Origin: Limnobaculum xujianqingii
GTDB lineage: Bacteria; Pseudomonadota; Gammaproteobacteria; Enterobacterales; Enterobacteriaceae
Assembly: GCF_013394855.1 (NCBI RefSeq)
Contig: NZ_JABMLK010000002.1
Location: 620,001-684,000 of the forward strand
Direction: 5' to 3'
Length of the DNA: 64,000 nt
The notes beneath the pieces are model-generated. The model was not told the DNA's origin, searched no databases, and worked only from the letters and a program-made list of their open reading frames with translations. Made by a program: the position numbers and the translations under genes. Shown here piece after piece: positions 34,186-46,842 of the stretch (position 1 is its first letter; each line of letters starts with the position of its first letter).

Positions 34186-36728
34186 GGAGCTTCAGGCACC
34201 GATAATGAGGTTTGTCCCGGCACAAAATTGACCGTTTTGGCACTGTACAGGCGCTGTTGACCCTCCTGACTGAAAGGCAGGTTTTGATACTCCCCCTTTA
34301 GCCAGTTATCAATATTATCAGCATAGTGTGGGCTGGCCGGATTAGCTGACTGACCCGCGTTATTCATTACCCAAACCGGATCGGGCTGGCTGAAATCTAC
34401 AATCAAACGCATGGCAGGGATCAGCAGGGTATTAAAATCTTGTCCCATGGTGTAACTGGCAATATTGATAGTATTAATATTGCCCCCGGCAGGGTAAGGG
34501 CCCCGGTTCAGATAGCCATCGAGACGACCAATCATTTTTTGCTGCTCTTCCGGTAAGTAGGCCGCGATTTGAGATGAAAGGCTGTTCCACTTATAGCGAT
34601 GTAGCTGCCCCCACTGCCAGCGGGAATAGTCGCTGCCAAGTTGTTGCTCTCCGTCTTGCATGGCAATAGCCAAAGCATGGGCTACAATCGCCGCTTTACC
34701 ACTGCGGGCCGGATCTGCTTTTTGCCAGAACGGGCTGGCATTCGCTTTATTGTCATCCTGCCATAGTAAATGGTCAGCCTGAGCCGAATAGGATTTTGAG
34801 CTTTCAACAAAAGCATGCCAGGCCTGTGGATGACCGGTAAACTCATCGGCAAACAGCTGGTGGCTGAACGCTGATAAAAACAGATTATACAGTGCTGCTG
34901 CCGGGCTATTGGCATGTAGCTGACCGTCGAAATCCATCAGTCGGGATTGGGCCAGTTTCGCCTGCTGCTGTTCTGGTTCTGGCAGACGGGCGATGGCTAC
35001 GCTGAGTGCAGGGTTGCTCAGATAAGCCTGCAGTTTGGCGACCATGGGATCTAACTGGTCATATTGCATTTGCTTCATGGTAGTGAGGTTATGCCGGGCG
35101 GTCGCATTCAGCATCGTCGATATGCGCTCGAAACGTTCCGGATGGGCCCAGGTTTGAGAAAAATTAACCGGATAACCTTTCTCAACGATACGGTTATTGG
35201 CGCTGGCTAACCAACTCTGTTTATTTTTCAGTGCTGATGGATAGCTTTTAGTTGGTGCGCTGCCTTGCCAGTCATATTTGCCATCCCAGCCCGGCGAAGG
35301 GAACAAACCCAGACCATTTTTGCGCAATGGATAGCTGCCGGTTAACTGCCAGCCAATTTGCTGCTTATCTGCCAGCAGCATATTCACCGAGATCACTTTA
35401 ATCTGATTAGCTAATGCCATTGCCTGAGGCACTTGCCGTTGGTAGGGAATCGCCATCAGTGCATTAATACTGTTATCGTCATTTGTCGGCGAAAGAGTAC
35501 TCAGCGCGATGCCATAACGGGATTCCACCTCCAGCGGCTGTAACAGATAGCTACGGCTTTTTAACGACTCATTAAGCAAAATACCGTGCTGAGTTTCATA
35601 CATGTTTTCGGTCACATCAGGTAGCCCTTTAACATGGAAGACTTCCTGCGTTTGTTTTACCGGTAGCCATTTTCCCTGATACAGGTATTCAAAACCCTTA
35701 CCAGCAGGGCGCATCTGTTCCAAAAACAGATCCTGATTGTCTGCCATCACCATGGTATAGCCCCAGGCGAGATTTGGGGTGGCTCCCAAAACAATTGCCG
35801 GAATTCCCGGAATAGCGGCTCCTGCCATTTGCCATTCAGGGGTTTCGATTTGGATCATGCTCCACAGGGAAGGCAACCCGATGGGCAAATGGGTATCATT
35901 TGCCAGCAGAGTTCCGCCATTTTGCGTCAGATCGGCTGTTATCGCCCAATTATTGGAAGCCATAATATCGTGAAGATGAATACTTTCCAGCGAACGGCTA
36001 ACCAGTTTTAACTGGTCGGCTTCCTGCTGTAATGGCTGCAAATTAAGTCCCTGCAGTTTTTTTGCTTCACTGTGGGGAATGGGTTCATCAGGATAAACAG
36101 GAAACAACCAGGGCAGTCGCTCGGTGCCCAGCTGTTGGGCAACTATCAGGCTATCAATCTCTTCATGCAGGTTGCCTGCCAGACCAAAGTTAGCCAGAGA
36201 CAAAATGAGAATCGCATCGGTGGCTTGCCATGCAGGGACCTGATAATCAGCGGCGGCTAAGTCCATCGGTAAACTATCCTGATGGGTATCCAACCACAGG
36301 TTTACGCCCTGAGCATAGGCTTGCAGATAGTGGCGGTTTTGGGCATTAGTTTGCTGGTAAAGCTTATCGGCGGCCTGACGAAAGCGCATTTTGCGCATAA
36401 AACTATCAATACTAAGGGCGCTTTCTCCCAGGTATTCGGATAATCGTCCTTCCGCCGTCAGACGCATTAAAACCATATGGTTAATACGTTCAGATGCATG
36501 GATATAGCCCCACACCAGATAAACATCATCCAGGTTCTGGCCCTTAATCAACGGAACGCCCATCTTGTTATAGCGTACGCTGACCGGCTCATGTAAACCT
36601 GCCAGCGTAACCTGACCATCTTTACGGGGAAGGGTATCGGAATAATAGAGATTGAGCAGACTGTGACAGCCGGTTAACAGCAATGAGCTGACGAGCAGAC
36701 AATAGCGCAACGTTCCCTGTAATCTCAT
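34182..36728 (-). CDS. Penicillin-acylase-family lipoprotein (Ntn hydrolase)
   Basis: 848 residues. A lipoprotein signal (LLLTGC, Cys21) sends it to the envelope. The alpha chain occupies about residues 30-240. The nucleophile is Ser258 in ASNNWAI, where self-cleavage would make the new N-terminus; downstream LLANDTHL and IPAIVLGATPNLAWGYTMVMAD fit the beta chain. The family hydrolyses amides, including beta-lactams, acyl-homoserine lactones and N-acyl peptides; no specificity can be read. It is coupled to an acyltransferase gene. Confidence 0.88.
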   Translation of the reverse strand: MRLQGTLRYCLLVSSLLLTGCHSLLNLYYSDTLPRKDGQVTLAGLHEPVSVRYNKMGVPLIKGQNLDDVYLVWGYIHASERINHMVLMRLTAEGRLSEYLGESALSIDSFMRKMRFRQAADKLYQQTNAQNRHYLQAYAQGVNLWLDTHQDSLPMDLAAADYQVPAWQATDAILILSLANFGLAGNLHEEIDSLIVAQQLGTERLPWLFPVYPDEPIPHSEAKKLQGLNLQPLQQEADQLKLVSRSLESIHLHDIMASNNWAITADLTQNGGTLLANDTHLPIGLPSLWSMIQIETPEWQMAGAAIPGIPAIVLGATPNLAWGYTMVMADNQDLFLEQMRPAGKGFEYLYQGKWLPVKQTQEVFHVKGLPDVTENMYETQHGILLNESLKSRSYLLQPLEVESRYGIALSTLSPTNDDNSINALMAIPYQRQVPQAMALANQIKVISVNMLLADKQQIGWQLTGSYPLRKNGLGLFPSPGWDGKYDWQGSAPTKSYPSALKNKQSWLASANNRIVEKGYPVNFSQTWAHPERFERISTMLNATARHNLTTMKQMQYDQLDPMVAKLQAYLSNPALSVAIARLPEPEQQQAKLAQSRLMDFDGQLHANSPAAALYNLFLSAFSHQLFADEFTGHPQAWHAFVESSKSYSAQADHLLWQDDNKANASPFWQKADPARSGKAAIVAHALAIAMQDGEQQLGSDYSRWQWGQLHRYKWNSLSSQIAAYLPEEQQKMIGRLDGYLNRGPYPAGGNINTINIASYTMGQDFNTLLIPAMRLIVDFSQPDPVWVMNNAGQSANPASPHYADNIDNWLKGEYQNLPFSQEGQQRLYSAKTVNFVPGQTSLSVPEAP

Positions 36729-36921
36729 CTCTTACCCCATAAAATTTAAAACTCTTTGGCGATTATATCCGTTAGTGCTAATAAACCCAGCGATTCCTGA
36801 CTGTTTTATCACCAGTTGATTCAAGGCTGTGCAACAGGTCTGGCATATTCCTGTTTGTTCACGGCAGATAATGCCTTACCATAGTCGCCATTCTTTTTCT
36901 GTCTGGTCATATGGATATTTG

Positions 36922-38031
36922 ATGCGTTATTTGGCTGCTCTTTTACCTTTAGTTTTGTTGCTTTCTGCCTGTAGCAGCAAGCCTAAGTCTACCTCTCCTG
37001 TTATTGCACCGGTACCCGGAACAACACAGCTTCCAAGTGTATATACCGTAAGGGGCGGTTTTCAGCTTGAAGCTGAACATGCTAACCATTTGGCCGACGG
37101 CGATTTTGCCTATAATCCGGCTACATCTCGTTTTATTGACAAGATGGTGCAGGTACACGATTTTGACCGTCAGCAACTACAAAGCGTCTTAGGCCAGACC
37201 AAACGACTGGATTACGTCATCAAATTGATGGACAAACAGGCACCGTCTACTACGGTAAGCACCGGTAAACCATCAGGACCAAACGGCTCATGGATTCGCT
37301 ATCGTAGTAAGTTCATTACGCCGGACAACGTACAAAACGGCGTTGTTTTCTGGAATCAATATGAAGGTGCGCTGCAACGCGCGTGGCAGCAATATGGTGT
37401 TCCACCAGAAATCATCGTTGGTATTATCGGGGTAGAGACCCGCAGGGGTCGTGTGATGGGTAAAACTCGCATCATTGATGCGCTGGCAACCCTGTCTTTC
37501 GACTATCCGCGTCGCTCTGAGTATTTTACCGGCGAGCTGGAAACTTTCCTGCTAATGGCGCGTAAAGAAGGTAACGATCCACTCTCTTTACGTGGTTCTT
37601 ATGCTGGCGCTATGGGATATGGTCAATTTATGCCATCTTCATTTAAGGACTATGCGGTAGATTTTAATGGCAACGGTCATGTCAATCTGTGGGATCCGGA
37701 AGACGCTATTGGTAGCGTAGCCCATTATTTCCAGGCACATGGCTGGAAGAGAAATGCATTGATTGCTGTACCTGGCGTAGGTGAAGCCCCTTCACTGAAG
37801 CACGGTTTTAACACTGTGTATCCGCTTTCCACGCTAGCTGCCGCAGGACTAAGACCACAACGCTCTCTTGGCGGCTATCAGGAAGCCAGTCTGCTACGTT
37901 TTGATATGGGCACCAACTATGAATACTGGTACGGTTTACCCAACTTCTACACCATCACTCGCTATAACCATAGTACCCACTATGCGATGGCGGTATGGCA
38001 GTTAGGTGAAGCGGTTAAACGAGCCAGGTAA
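36922..38031 (+). CDS. mltB: MltB, membrane-bound lytic murein transglycosylase B
   Basis: 369 residues from the ATG at 36922; the frame opens at 36829 but the lipoprotein signal MRYLAALLPLVLLLSAC begins here (Cys17). The catalytic Glu is E172 in GIIGVETRRG, followed by ATLSFDYPRRSEYF, GAMGYGQFMPSSF and AHYFQAHGW, all MltB marks. It cuts peptidoglycan glycan strands to 1,6-anhydro products at the outer membrane inner face. Its probable terminator lies beyond an interspersed repeat at 38263. Confidence 0.93.
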   Translation: MRYLAALLPLVLLLSACSSKPKSTSPVIAPVPGTTQLPSVYTVRGGFQLEAEHANHLADGDFAYNPATSRFIDKMVQVHDFDRQQLQSVLGQTKRLDYVIKLMDKQAPSTTVSTGKPSGPNGSWIRYRSKFITPDNVQNGVVFWNQYEGALQRAWQQYGVPPEIIVGIIGVETRRGRVMGKTRIIDALATLSFDYPRRSEYFTGELETFLLMARKEGNDPLSLRGSYAGAMGYGQFMPSSFKDYAVDFNGNGHVNLWDPEDAIGSVAHYFQAHGWKRNALIAVPGVGEAPSLKHGFNTVYPLSTLAAAGLRPQRSLGGYQEASLLRFDMGTNYEYWYGLPNFYTITRYNHSTHYAMAVWQLGEAVKRAR

Positions 38032-38098
38032 TTATTTATTGTTGGGCGTAGGGGAACGCGGTTGTGCTCCTCTACGGCTAACAAATTAGTATCGGTGG

Positions 38099-38253
38099 AT
38101 ATTCCGGCCGTAATAGCAATAAACTAATATCGCCATATTGCTCGGCCGGAAGACCATCAGTACTTAGCATCTGTGGGCGTCGGGCCTAGATTCCCTAGGG
38201 GCACTTCGTTGGCTTACGCCAAGTCGACCCCAACGGAAATCTCTCCCTCCGTT
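38099..38253 (-). repeat. Interspersed structured repeat, copy B
   Basis: Read on the minus strand this 155-bp copy has the same blocks as copy A without the hairpin insertion: CGGAGGGAGAG, CCGTTGGGGTCGACTTGG, GCGTAAGCCAACGAAGTG, CCCCTAGGGAATCTAGG, TAAGTACTGATGGTCTTCC, and the end TACGGCCGGAATAT. It points opposite to copy C, 122 bp away. Confidence 0.88.
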
Positions 38254-38262
38254 TGATATCGC

Positions 38263-38307
38263 AATATTTAAAGCCTGTAATTTATATTGCAGGCTTTAAA
38301 TATTTTT
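38263..38307 (+). terminator. Strong intrinsic terminator, probably of mltB
   Basis: AATATTTAAAGCCTG (38263-38277) pairs perfectly with CAGGCTTTAAATATT (38290-38304), a 15-bp stem with a 12-base loop, followed by TTT. It lies 230 bp after mltB; repeat copy B sits between gene and terminator. Confidence 0.75.
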
Positions 38308-38375
38308 GCTGTTTGAGTAACAAAATTTATAACTATATGAGCCAAATTTCGATTGGTGGCAACGTTAAAATAGCT

Positions 38376-38532
38376 AATCGTTGGGAGGGACGGGTGTTGG
38401 GGTCGACTTGGCGCAAGCCAACGAAGCGCCCCTAACCCGGCCAGGCCCAACGCGCTCGGTAGTTAAGTACAAATTGTCTTCCGGCCGGGCACGGTGGCCA
38501 TCGGCGTTCATAGCTTTTACGGCCGGAACATC
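38376..38532 (+). repeat. Interspersed structured repeat, copy C
   Basis: 157 bp with GGGTGTTGGGGTCGACTTGG, CGCAAGCCAACGAAGCGCCCC, CCAGGCCCAACGCGCT, TTAAGTACAAATTGTCTTCC, GGCCGGGCA and a final TTTTACGGCCGGAACAT. It differs from A and B by scattered substitutions, so it is an older or separate copy. Confidence 0.88.
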
Positions 38533-38700
38533 CACCACAATAAAACTAGAATGAAAACACCCGTTTCCCCACCGCAATGTTTCTATATTGTGAATAAATT
38601 GTAATCAAATCCCTCTTTATGTGAAACATCCTCCCCGCCAAAGGCGTATCAATTAACAGGACAAAATAACGTTAATAAAACAGTTACAGGGGAGGTCAGT
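38533..38700 (+). promoter_or_regulatory. Upstream region of the dehydrogenase gene
   Basis: This 168-bp gap must hold the promoter of the SDR gene at 38701. It ends in a strong ribosome site (GGGGAGGT). I see no operator. Confidence 0.4.
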
Positions 38701-39444
38701 ATGAGTTTTCAGGGGAAAGTCGCCATCGTCACCGGGGGTAGCAGCGGGATTGGTCTTGAAACCGTTAAGGCATTCGCTAAACGAGGTGCGTCTGTTGTGA
38801 TCGCTGATATCAGCGACAGCGGCCAGAAAGTGGCGGAATCATTAAAGGCTGAAGGTTTGGATATTCTGTTTGTTAAAACCGATGTGACCAGTGAAAAAGA
38901 TCAGGAAAATCTGATTCACCAAACCTTAAGTCATTTTAAACGTCTGGATATTCTGTTTGCTAACGCAGGTATAGCCAGAGATAACGCCATCGATATGCTA
39001 AGCCTTGATGACTGGCAGAAAACCATCGATATCAATTTAACTGGGGTATTTCTCAGCAATAAAACAGCCATTCGTCATTGGCTGGCGGAGAAGCAACAAG
39101 GGGTTATTGTTAACTGTGGTTCCATTCATAGCTTCGTCGGTAAAAAGCATGTTACCGCCTACGCCGCCGCTAAAGGTGGCGTTAAACTGCTAACGGAAAC
39201 TCTGGCTGCGGACTATGCCGGTAAAGGTATTCGGGTCAACGCGGTTTGTCCTGGTTATATTGATACGCCATTGCTGAGCGCATTAACCTCTGAACAAAAA
39301 GATGCGCTGGTGAAATTGCACCCACAAGGCCGCCTTGGTCGTCCTGAAGAAGTGGCGAACGTAGTGATGTTTTTGGCTGGTGATAAAGCCACTTTTGTTA
39401 ACGGTGCTTCGGTTCTGGTAGATGGTGGTTACACTGCACAGTAA
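38701..39444 (+). CDS. SDR-family dehydrogenase
   Basis: 247 residues with all classical short-chain dehydrogenase marks: TGGSSGIG near residue 12, ANAGIARDNA, Ser in VNCGSIHSF, YAAAKGG (Tyr-x-x-x-Lys), VNAVCPGYIDTPLL, and the ending FVNGASVLVDGGYTAQ typical of FabG-like and sugar/alcohol dehydrogenases. The Asp in VVIADIS at the end of strand two suggests NAD rather than NADP. Substrate unknown. It stands alone, with a bidirectional terminator after it. Confidence 0.88.
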   Translation: MSFQGKVAIVTGGSSGIGLETVKAFAKRGASVVIADISDSGQKVAESLKAEGLDILFVKTDVTSEKDQENLIHQTLSHFKRLDILFANAGIARDNAIDMLSLDDWQKTIDINLTGVFLSNKTAIRHWLAEKQQGVIVNCGSIHSFVGKKHVTAYAAAKGGVKLLTETLAADYAGKGIRVNAVCPGYIDTPLLSALTSEQKDALVKLHPQGRLGRPEEVANVVMFLAGDKATFVNGASVLVDGGYTAQ

Positions 39445-39478
39445 TTTGGTGTTGAAACGAACTTTCTGCGAACAGTAA

Positions 39479-39525
39479 ATATCGCTGATTGGTGAAGAAT
39501 ACACACCAACCAGCGATATATTTTA
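39479..39525. terminator. Bidirectional intrinsic terminator
   Basis: ATATCGCTG-TTGGTG pairs with CACCAA-CAGCGATAT (one mismatch, nine-base loop), with ATTTT after it on the plus strand and AAAT tracts before it. It lies between the convergent dehydrogenase and GH1 genes. Confidence 0.75.
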
Positions 39526-39533
39526 GCGATGGG

Positions 39534-40991
<1,458 letters not shown>

Positions 40992-40994
40992 TTA

Positions 40995-42968
40995 CTATCT
41001 GGTAACCGTAATCAGTTCATCACCGCTATTCACATCATGATGTTGTGGGTTAATCATCGAGAACTCTTCCGAGTTGGTTACCACAATCACTGTCGTCGCA
41101 TCGATATTCTGTGAGGCCAGATAAGCCATATCAAATTCAATCAGCAACTGACCTTGTTCTACTTCATCACCTTCAGCTACCAGCGCGTTGAAGCCTTTTC
41201 CTGCCAGTTTTACCGTATCGAATCCCACATGAATTAATAAGTCGATACCTGACTCTGAGCGTAGACCAATAGCGTGCTGAGAGGGGAGAACGGTTTCTAC
41301 CCGCCCGCTGAACGGCGCATAAACTTTGCCTTCTTGTGGAACAATGGCTACCCCCTGACCCAACAGGCCGCTGGAGAAAGCTTCATCTTTCACCTCGGAA
41401 AGCTCAATGGCGGTTCCTTTTAGCGGACTGGTGATTGGCGCACTTTCACCGGCAGCCAGCAGTTGAGAACTATCATCTTCTGACCGATCCTGAACTTCAT
41501 CGTCCTCTTTAAATCCTGCCAGCCAGGTAAATACTGCTCCGAGTACAAAGGCAACGGTAATGGATAATAAGAAACCGAGGAACTGAGGCATATGACCAGT
41601 CTTAAAAAACACCGGTAAAACCGCAATGCCCGGCAGACAGTAACTCCAGGAGACGGCATTAAACCAGCCTGCAATAGCACCACCGATGGCCCCAGCCAGA
41701 CAGCCGCACAGCATCGGGCGCTTCAATCGCAAAGCCACGCCGTAGATAGCTGGTTCAGTGATACCAAACAGGCCAGTAATTCCGGCAGAAAGGGCGACTC
41801 GCTTCATTTCGCTATTTCTGGATTTCAGATAAACACCCAGTACCGCGCCAGCCATCGCAAATACCGGAGAGGCTTGCAGACCGGTGAAAGTGTCATAACC
41901 CAATGTGGCGTAGTTACCTACGGTAACCGGTGTAATCCCCCAGTGTACGCCAAGCGTAACCAGCGGCATCCACATGGCTCCAACCACAAAACCGGCAATA
42001 GAAGGATTAAGGTGATAAAGGTAGTTATAGACGTTACCAATACCACCACCGATAGCGTTACCAATTGGGCCAAACACCAACAGCGTTAGCGGAACCATAA
42101 TGGCAATACAGAACATCGGCGTGAACAGGTTACGGATAACCAGCGGCAGCAAGCGCTCAAAGAAGCGCTGAACGTATGACATCGCCCAGACCATCAGAAT
42201 GATGGGAATAACCGCGGCGGTATAGCTCAGGTACTGCACCGGAATGCCAAAAAAGTCCAGATTTGGCGCAGTAACCGGGATACCGGCTAACTGGGTCAAT
42301 ACGGTTGCCATTTCGGGATTGCTCAGCGCTTCCTGCATTAGCTTATGAATGGCAGGATCGGCTGAGTTCAGCGTGGCGATTTTATTGGCCGTCAGCATAT
42401 TCATATAATCGGGACATACCAGCGCACAGGCAGAAATCACGGCGGTAAATGGATTGACGTTGAATTTTTTTGCTGCGGTAAAGGCCACCATTACTGGCAG
42501 GAAGGTAAAACCGGTCCAGGAAACGAAGTTGAGTATGCGGTAAGTACCGCTGGCCGGATCCATCACTTCAATAGCGCTCAGGAAGGAGATAATCCCCTGT
42601 AATATCCCACAGGCGGCTAATGGATAGATAAAGGGTACAAAGATACTGGAGATAATATCCATCAGTCGGCTAACTATCCCAACCTTTGGCCCTCCGGTAG
42701 CGCTGGCTTTTTCATCTATGTGAATCAGCTTCATGACTTCCTGATAAGCATCACCAACATGGTTACCGATAACCACCTGTAACTGACCACTGGATTCAAG
42801 AACGGTAATAACGCCTTTTACCCGACTTAACGTTGTTTTATTTACCTTAGAAAAATCCTTTAAAATAAACCGTAAACGAGTTGCGCAATGTGTGAGATTA
42901 ATCACGTTCTCATCGCCACCAATTAACTTTACAATTTCCTTTGCCGATTGGGCATAATCAATTGCCAT
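40995..42968 (-). CDS. PTS beta-glucoside transporter IIBCA (BglF type)
   Basis: 657 residues from the ATG at 42968 (AGGAG eight bases upstream; an ATG at 42986 would add six residues). Domain order is B-C-A: the IIB cysteine is Cys28 in NLTHCATRLRF, the IIC membrane domain spans about 105-470, and the IIA domain at the end has its active His in LLIHVGFDTVKL. It imports and phosphorylates a beta-glucoside at the inner membrane. It is followed by the GH1 gene after 24 bp. No bglG antiterminator is nearby; an RpiR regulator takes its place. Confidence 0.93.
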   Translation of the reverse strand: MAIDYAQSAKEIVKLIGGDENVINLTHCATRLRFILKDFSKVNKTTLSRVKGVITVLESSGQLQVVIGNHVGDAYQEVMKLIHIDEKASATGGPKVGIVSRLMDIISSIFVPFIYPLAACGILQGIISFLSAIEVMDPASGTYRILNFVSWTGFTFLPVMVAFTAAKKFNVNPFTAVISACALVCPDYMNMLTANKIATLNSADPAIHKLMQEALSNPEMATVLTQLAGIPVTAPNLDFFGIPVQYLSYTAAVIPIILMVWAMSYVQRFFERLLPLVIRNLFTPMFCIAIMVPLTLLVFGPIGNAIGGGIGNVYNYLYHLNPSIAGFVVGAMWMPLVTLGVHWGITPVTVGNYATLGYDTFTGLQASPVFAMAGAVLGVYLKSRNSEMKRVALSAGITGLFGITEPAIYGVALRLKRPMLCGCLAGAIGGAIAGWFNAVSWSYCLPGIAVLPVFFKTGHMPQFLGFLLSITVAFVLGAVFTWLAGFKEDDEVQDRSEDDSSQLLAAGESAPITSPLKGTAIELSEVKDEAFSSGLLGQGVAIVPQEGKVYAPFSGRVETVLPSQHAIGLRSESGIDLLIHVGFDTVKLAGKGFNALVAEGDEVEQGQLLIEFDMAYLASQNIDATTVIVVTNSEEFSMINPQHHDVNSGDELITVTR

Positions 42969-43140
42969 TATATATTCTCCTGCCATCAGGTACGAATAAC
43001 CTTTGATACACTCTCGTGTTTCGCCAGATTATATGAGGATTTATTATTCTGTTTCCTGAAGCCTAGCAAAAAGAAATAGAATGTCACGATATAACAATTT
43101 GCTAAAAAAGTAATTTGTTACACAGATAAAACAAGCTGTT

Positions 43141-43875
43141 TTATTTTTTAAGATAGGTTTTGGCTAAATGATTTCCAATTGCTTCCAGCATATAAATAAC
43201 CGGAACCTGAGTAGTAATATTATATTCACCGGATATTAAAGTTTGGGGCATATGATAAGAAAGATTAAAGTCAGCCATTCTGGCTAAAGAAGAGGTTTCG
43301 CTATTGGTGATACTAATTATTTTGCAATGATGCAAACTAAATTGACTTGCCAGACGCAGTATTTCCGGTGTTTCTCCCGAAACAGAAAGAATGATAGCAA
43401 TGGCATTTTTAAACATATCGCTACTAATAGGATAGTAGGGATCGTCAATATAGTTACTGAACTTACCCACGTTAGAAAAGAAACGGGCACCGTACTTGCC
43501 TAATGAACCAGAGGTTCCGGCACCAACAAACACAATGCGTTCCGCATTGATAATTTGAATAACTGCTTGATTAATCAGCTCATCAAACTCTTCATTGTTG
43601 ATACTTTTAAAAAAACTGAGGATTTCACTGACGCCAAAATTAACCGGTTGATGAACTTCTTGCTCAAGATAGAGTTTAAAGCGAATACGAAACTCCGAAT
43701 AACCATCGCACCCCATCTTTTTGCAAAAGCGTAGTACCGTGGTGGTGGAAACTTCCGCCGCATCAGCCAGTTCACGGATAGTCATGTACATCACTTTATC
43801 TTTATTCTTAATGGTATAGTTATAAACGATGAGTTCCAGGCCATTAAGATTTGCTATTGCGGTGTGTGTAAACAT
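43141..43875 (-). CDS. MurR/RpiR-family transcriptional regulator
   Basis: 244 residues. An N-terminal helix-turn-helix (TIRELADAAEVSTTTVLRFCKKMGCDGYSEFRI) is followed by a SIS sugar-phosphate-binding domain (AERIVFVGAGTSGSLGKYGARFF; IILSVSGETPEILRLA). RpiR proteins sense phosphosugars. It lies 172 bp upstream of the PTS gene in the same direction and faces the porin gene at 44706, so it probably controls the beta-glucoside genes and perhaps the porin. Confidence 0.88.
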   Translation of the reverse strand: MFTHTAIANLNGLELIVYNYTIKNKDKVMYMTIRELADAAEVSTTTVLRFCKKMGCDGYSEFRIRFKLYLEQEVHQPVNFGVSEILSFFKSINNEEFDELINQAVIQIINAERIVFVGAGTSGSLGKYGARFFSNVGKFSNYIDDPYYPISSDMFKNAIAIILSVSGETPEILRLASQFSLHHCKIISITNSETSSLARMADFNLSYHMPQTLISGEYNITTQVPVIYMLEAIGNHLAKTYLKK

Positions 43876-45989
<2,114 letters not shown>

Positions 45990-46004
45990 TTAACTGTTGT
46001 GTAT

Positions 46005-46037
46005 GGCCTGCAACCATCGTTACAGGCCTGTATTTTT
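46005..46037 (+). terminator. Intrinsic terminator of the porin gene
   Basis: GGCCTG and CAGGCC pair across a 12-base loop, followed by TGTATTTTT, 16 bp after the porin stop codon. Confidence 0.65.
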
Positions 46038-46140
46038 ACGACATCGAATCCTTATGTTCCAACATGGTGAGAAAAAGCTTCATTGGTAGTATTAGGACGA
46101 AAGGGTAAGCGCCTTTTTCGACTGTTTCCCTGATTGGGGT

Positions 46141-46168
46141 GTGCGCCAGACATGGGCGCACTTTTTTT
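46141..46168 (+). terminator. Strong intrinsic terminator with no obvious gene before it
   Basis: GTGCGCC and GGCGCAC form a 7-bp GC-rich stem with a seven-base loop followed by T7 (46162-46168). The nearest upstream gene already has its own terminator at 46037, so this may end a small RNA. Confidence 0.75.
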
Positions 46169-46272
46169 ATCTGAACATTCTCATCTTAAATGATTTGTTG
46201 CAGACCAACAGATTAACGCACTGATTTTGTTGTATCATCAACCTATGGCTGACGGTCAGTGAAGAGGTGGCA

Positions 46273-46764
46273 ATGCACAACTTACCAACGGAAAATACCC
46301 CGGAAAAACATCAATTATCTGAATCAGAGATTCATCAACACTATGTGACTCTACAGGCACGTTTGCAAAGTGATGCGCCATTAACCCTGTTACATATTGG
46401 TAGCCAAAAGACGTTGGTGTTTTCTGGCGTCAAAGATCGGTTGATACCGCTTCAGATATTAAATATTGGTAGTGATAAAACCGCCGCAGATTACTTTCAT
46501 CATCAACCACCTACTCCGGATGAAATGGAAAATGCCATTATGGCGGTCGAAGATGAAGTGATCCGTATTCGAGCAGCTATACCCGAAGGGGCACAGCTCT
46601 GTACTAACGATTTATCTATTCGGGATATTGCATTAATCGCGGGTCTGGCAGAACAACCTGAGCTCACTATGTCTCTGGACACCATGGAGCGCACTTTCGA
46701 TCGTCTGGCCGCGGTGATGCTGGGCAGACCTGCTGCTTCAGAAGGTATTCCTGGAGAGATATAG
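46273..46764 (+). CDS. Conserved-looking protein of unknown function
   Basis: 163 residues from the ATG at 46273 (AGAGG five bases upstream; GTG at 46267 is the alternative). It is acidic, with no signal peptide or membrane segment. Features seen: TLLHIGSQKTLVFSGVKDRLIPLQILNIGSDKTA, two similar HIGSQKT/NIGSDKT stretches that may be related strands, then an acidic helix (DEMENAIMAVEDEVIRI). I do not recognise a family. It stands alone between a terminator and a convergent LysR gene. Confidence 0.65.
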   Translation: MHNLPTENTPEKHQLSESEIHQHYVTLQARLQSDAPLTLLHIGSQKTLVFSGVKDRLIPLQILNIGSDKTAADYFHHQPPTPDEMENAIMAVEDEVIRIRAAIPEGAQLCTNDLSIRDIALIAGLAEQPELTMSLDTMERTFDRLAAVMLGRPAASEGIPGEI

Positions 46765-46842
46765 CTTTGCCGCGCGTTTGCTGATATTACGAGAGTTTAT
46801 GCACCATTTAGGTTTTCCTGATATCACTATTGTGACAAAAGA

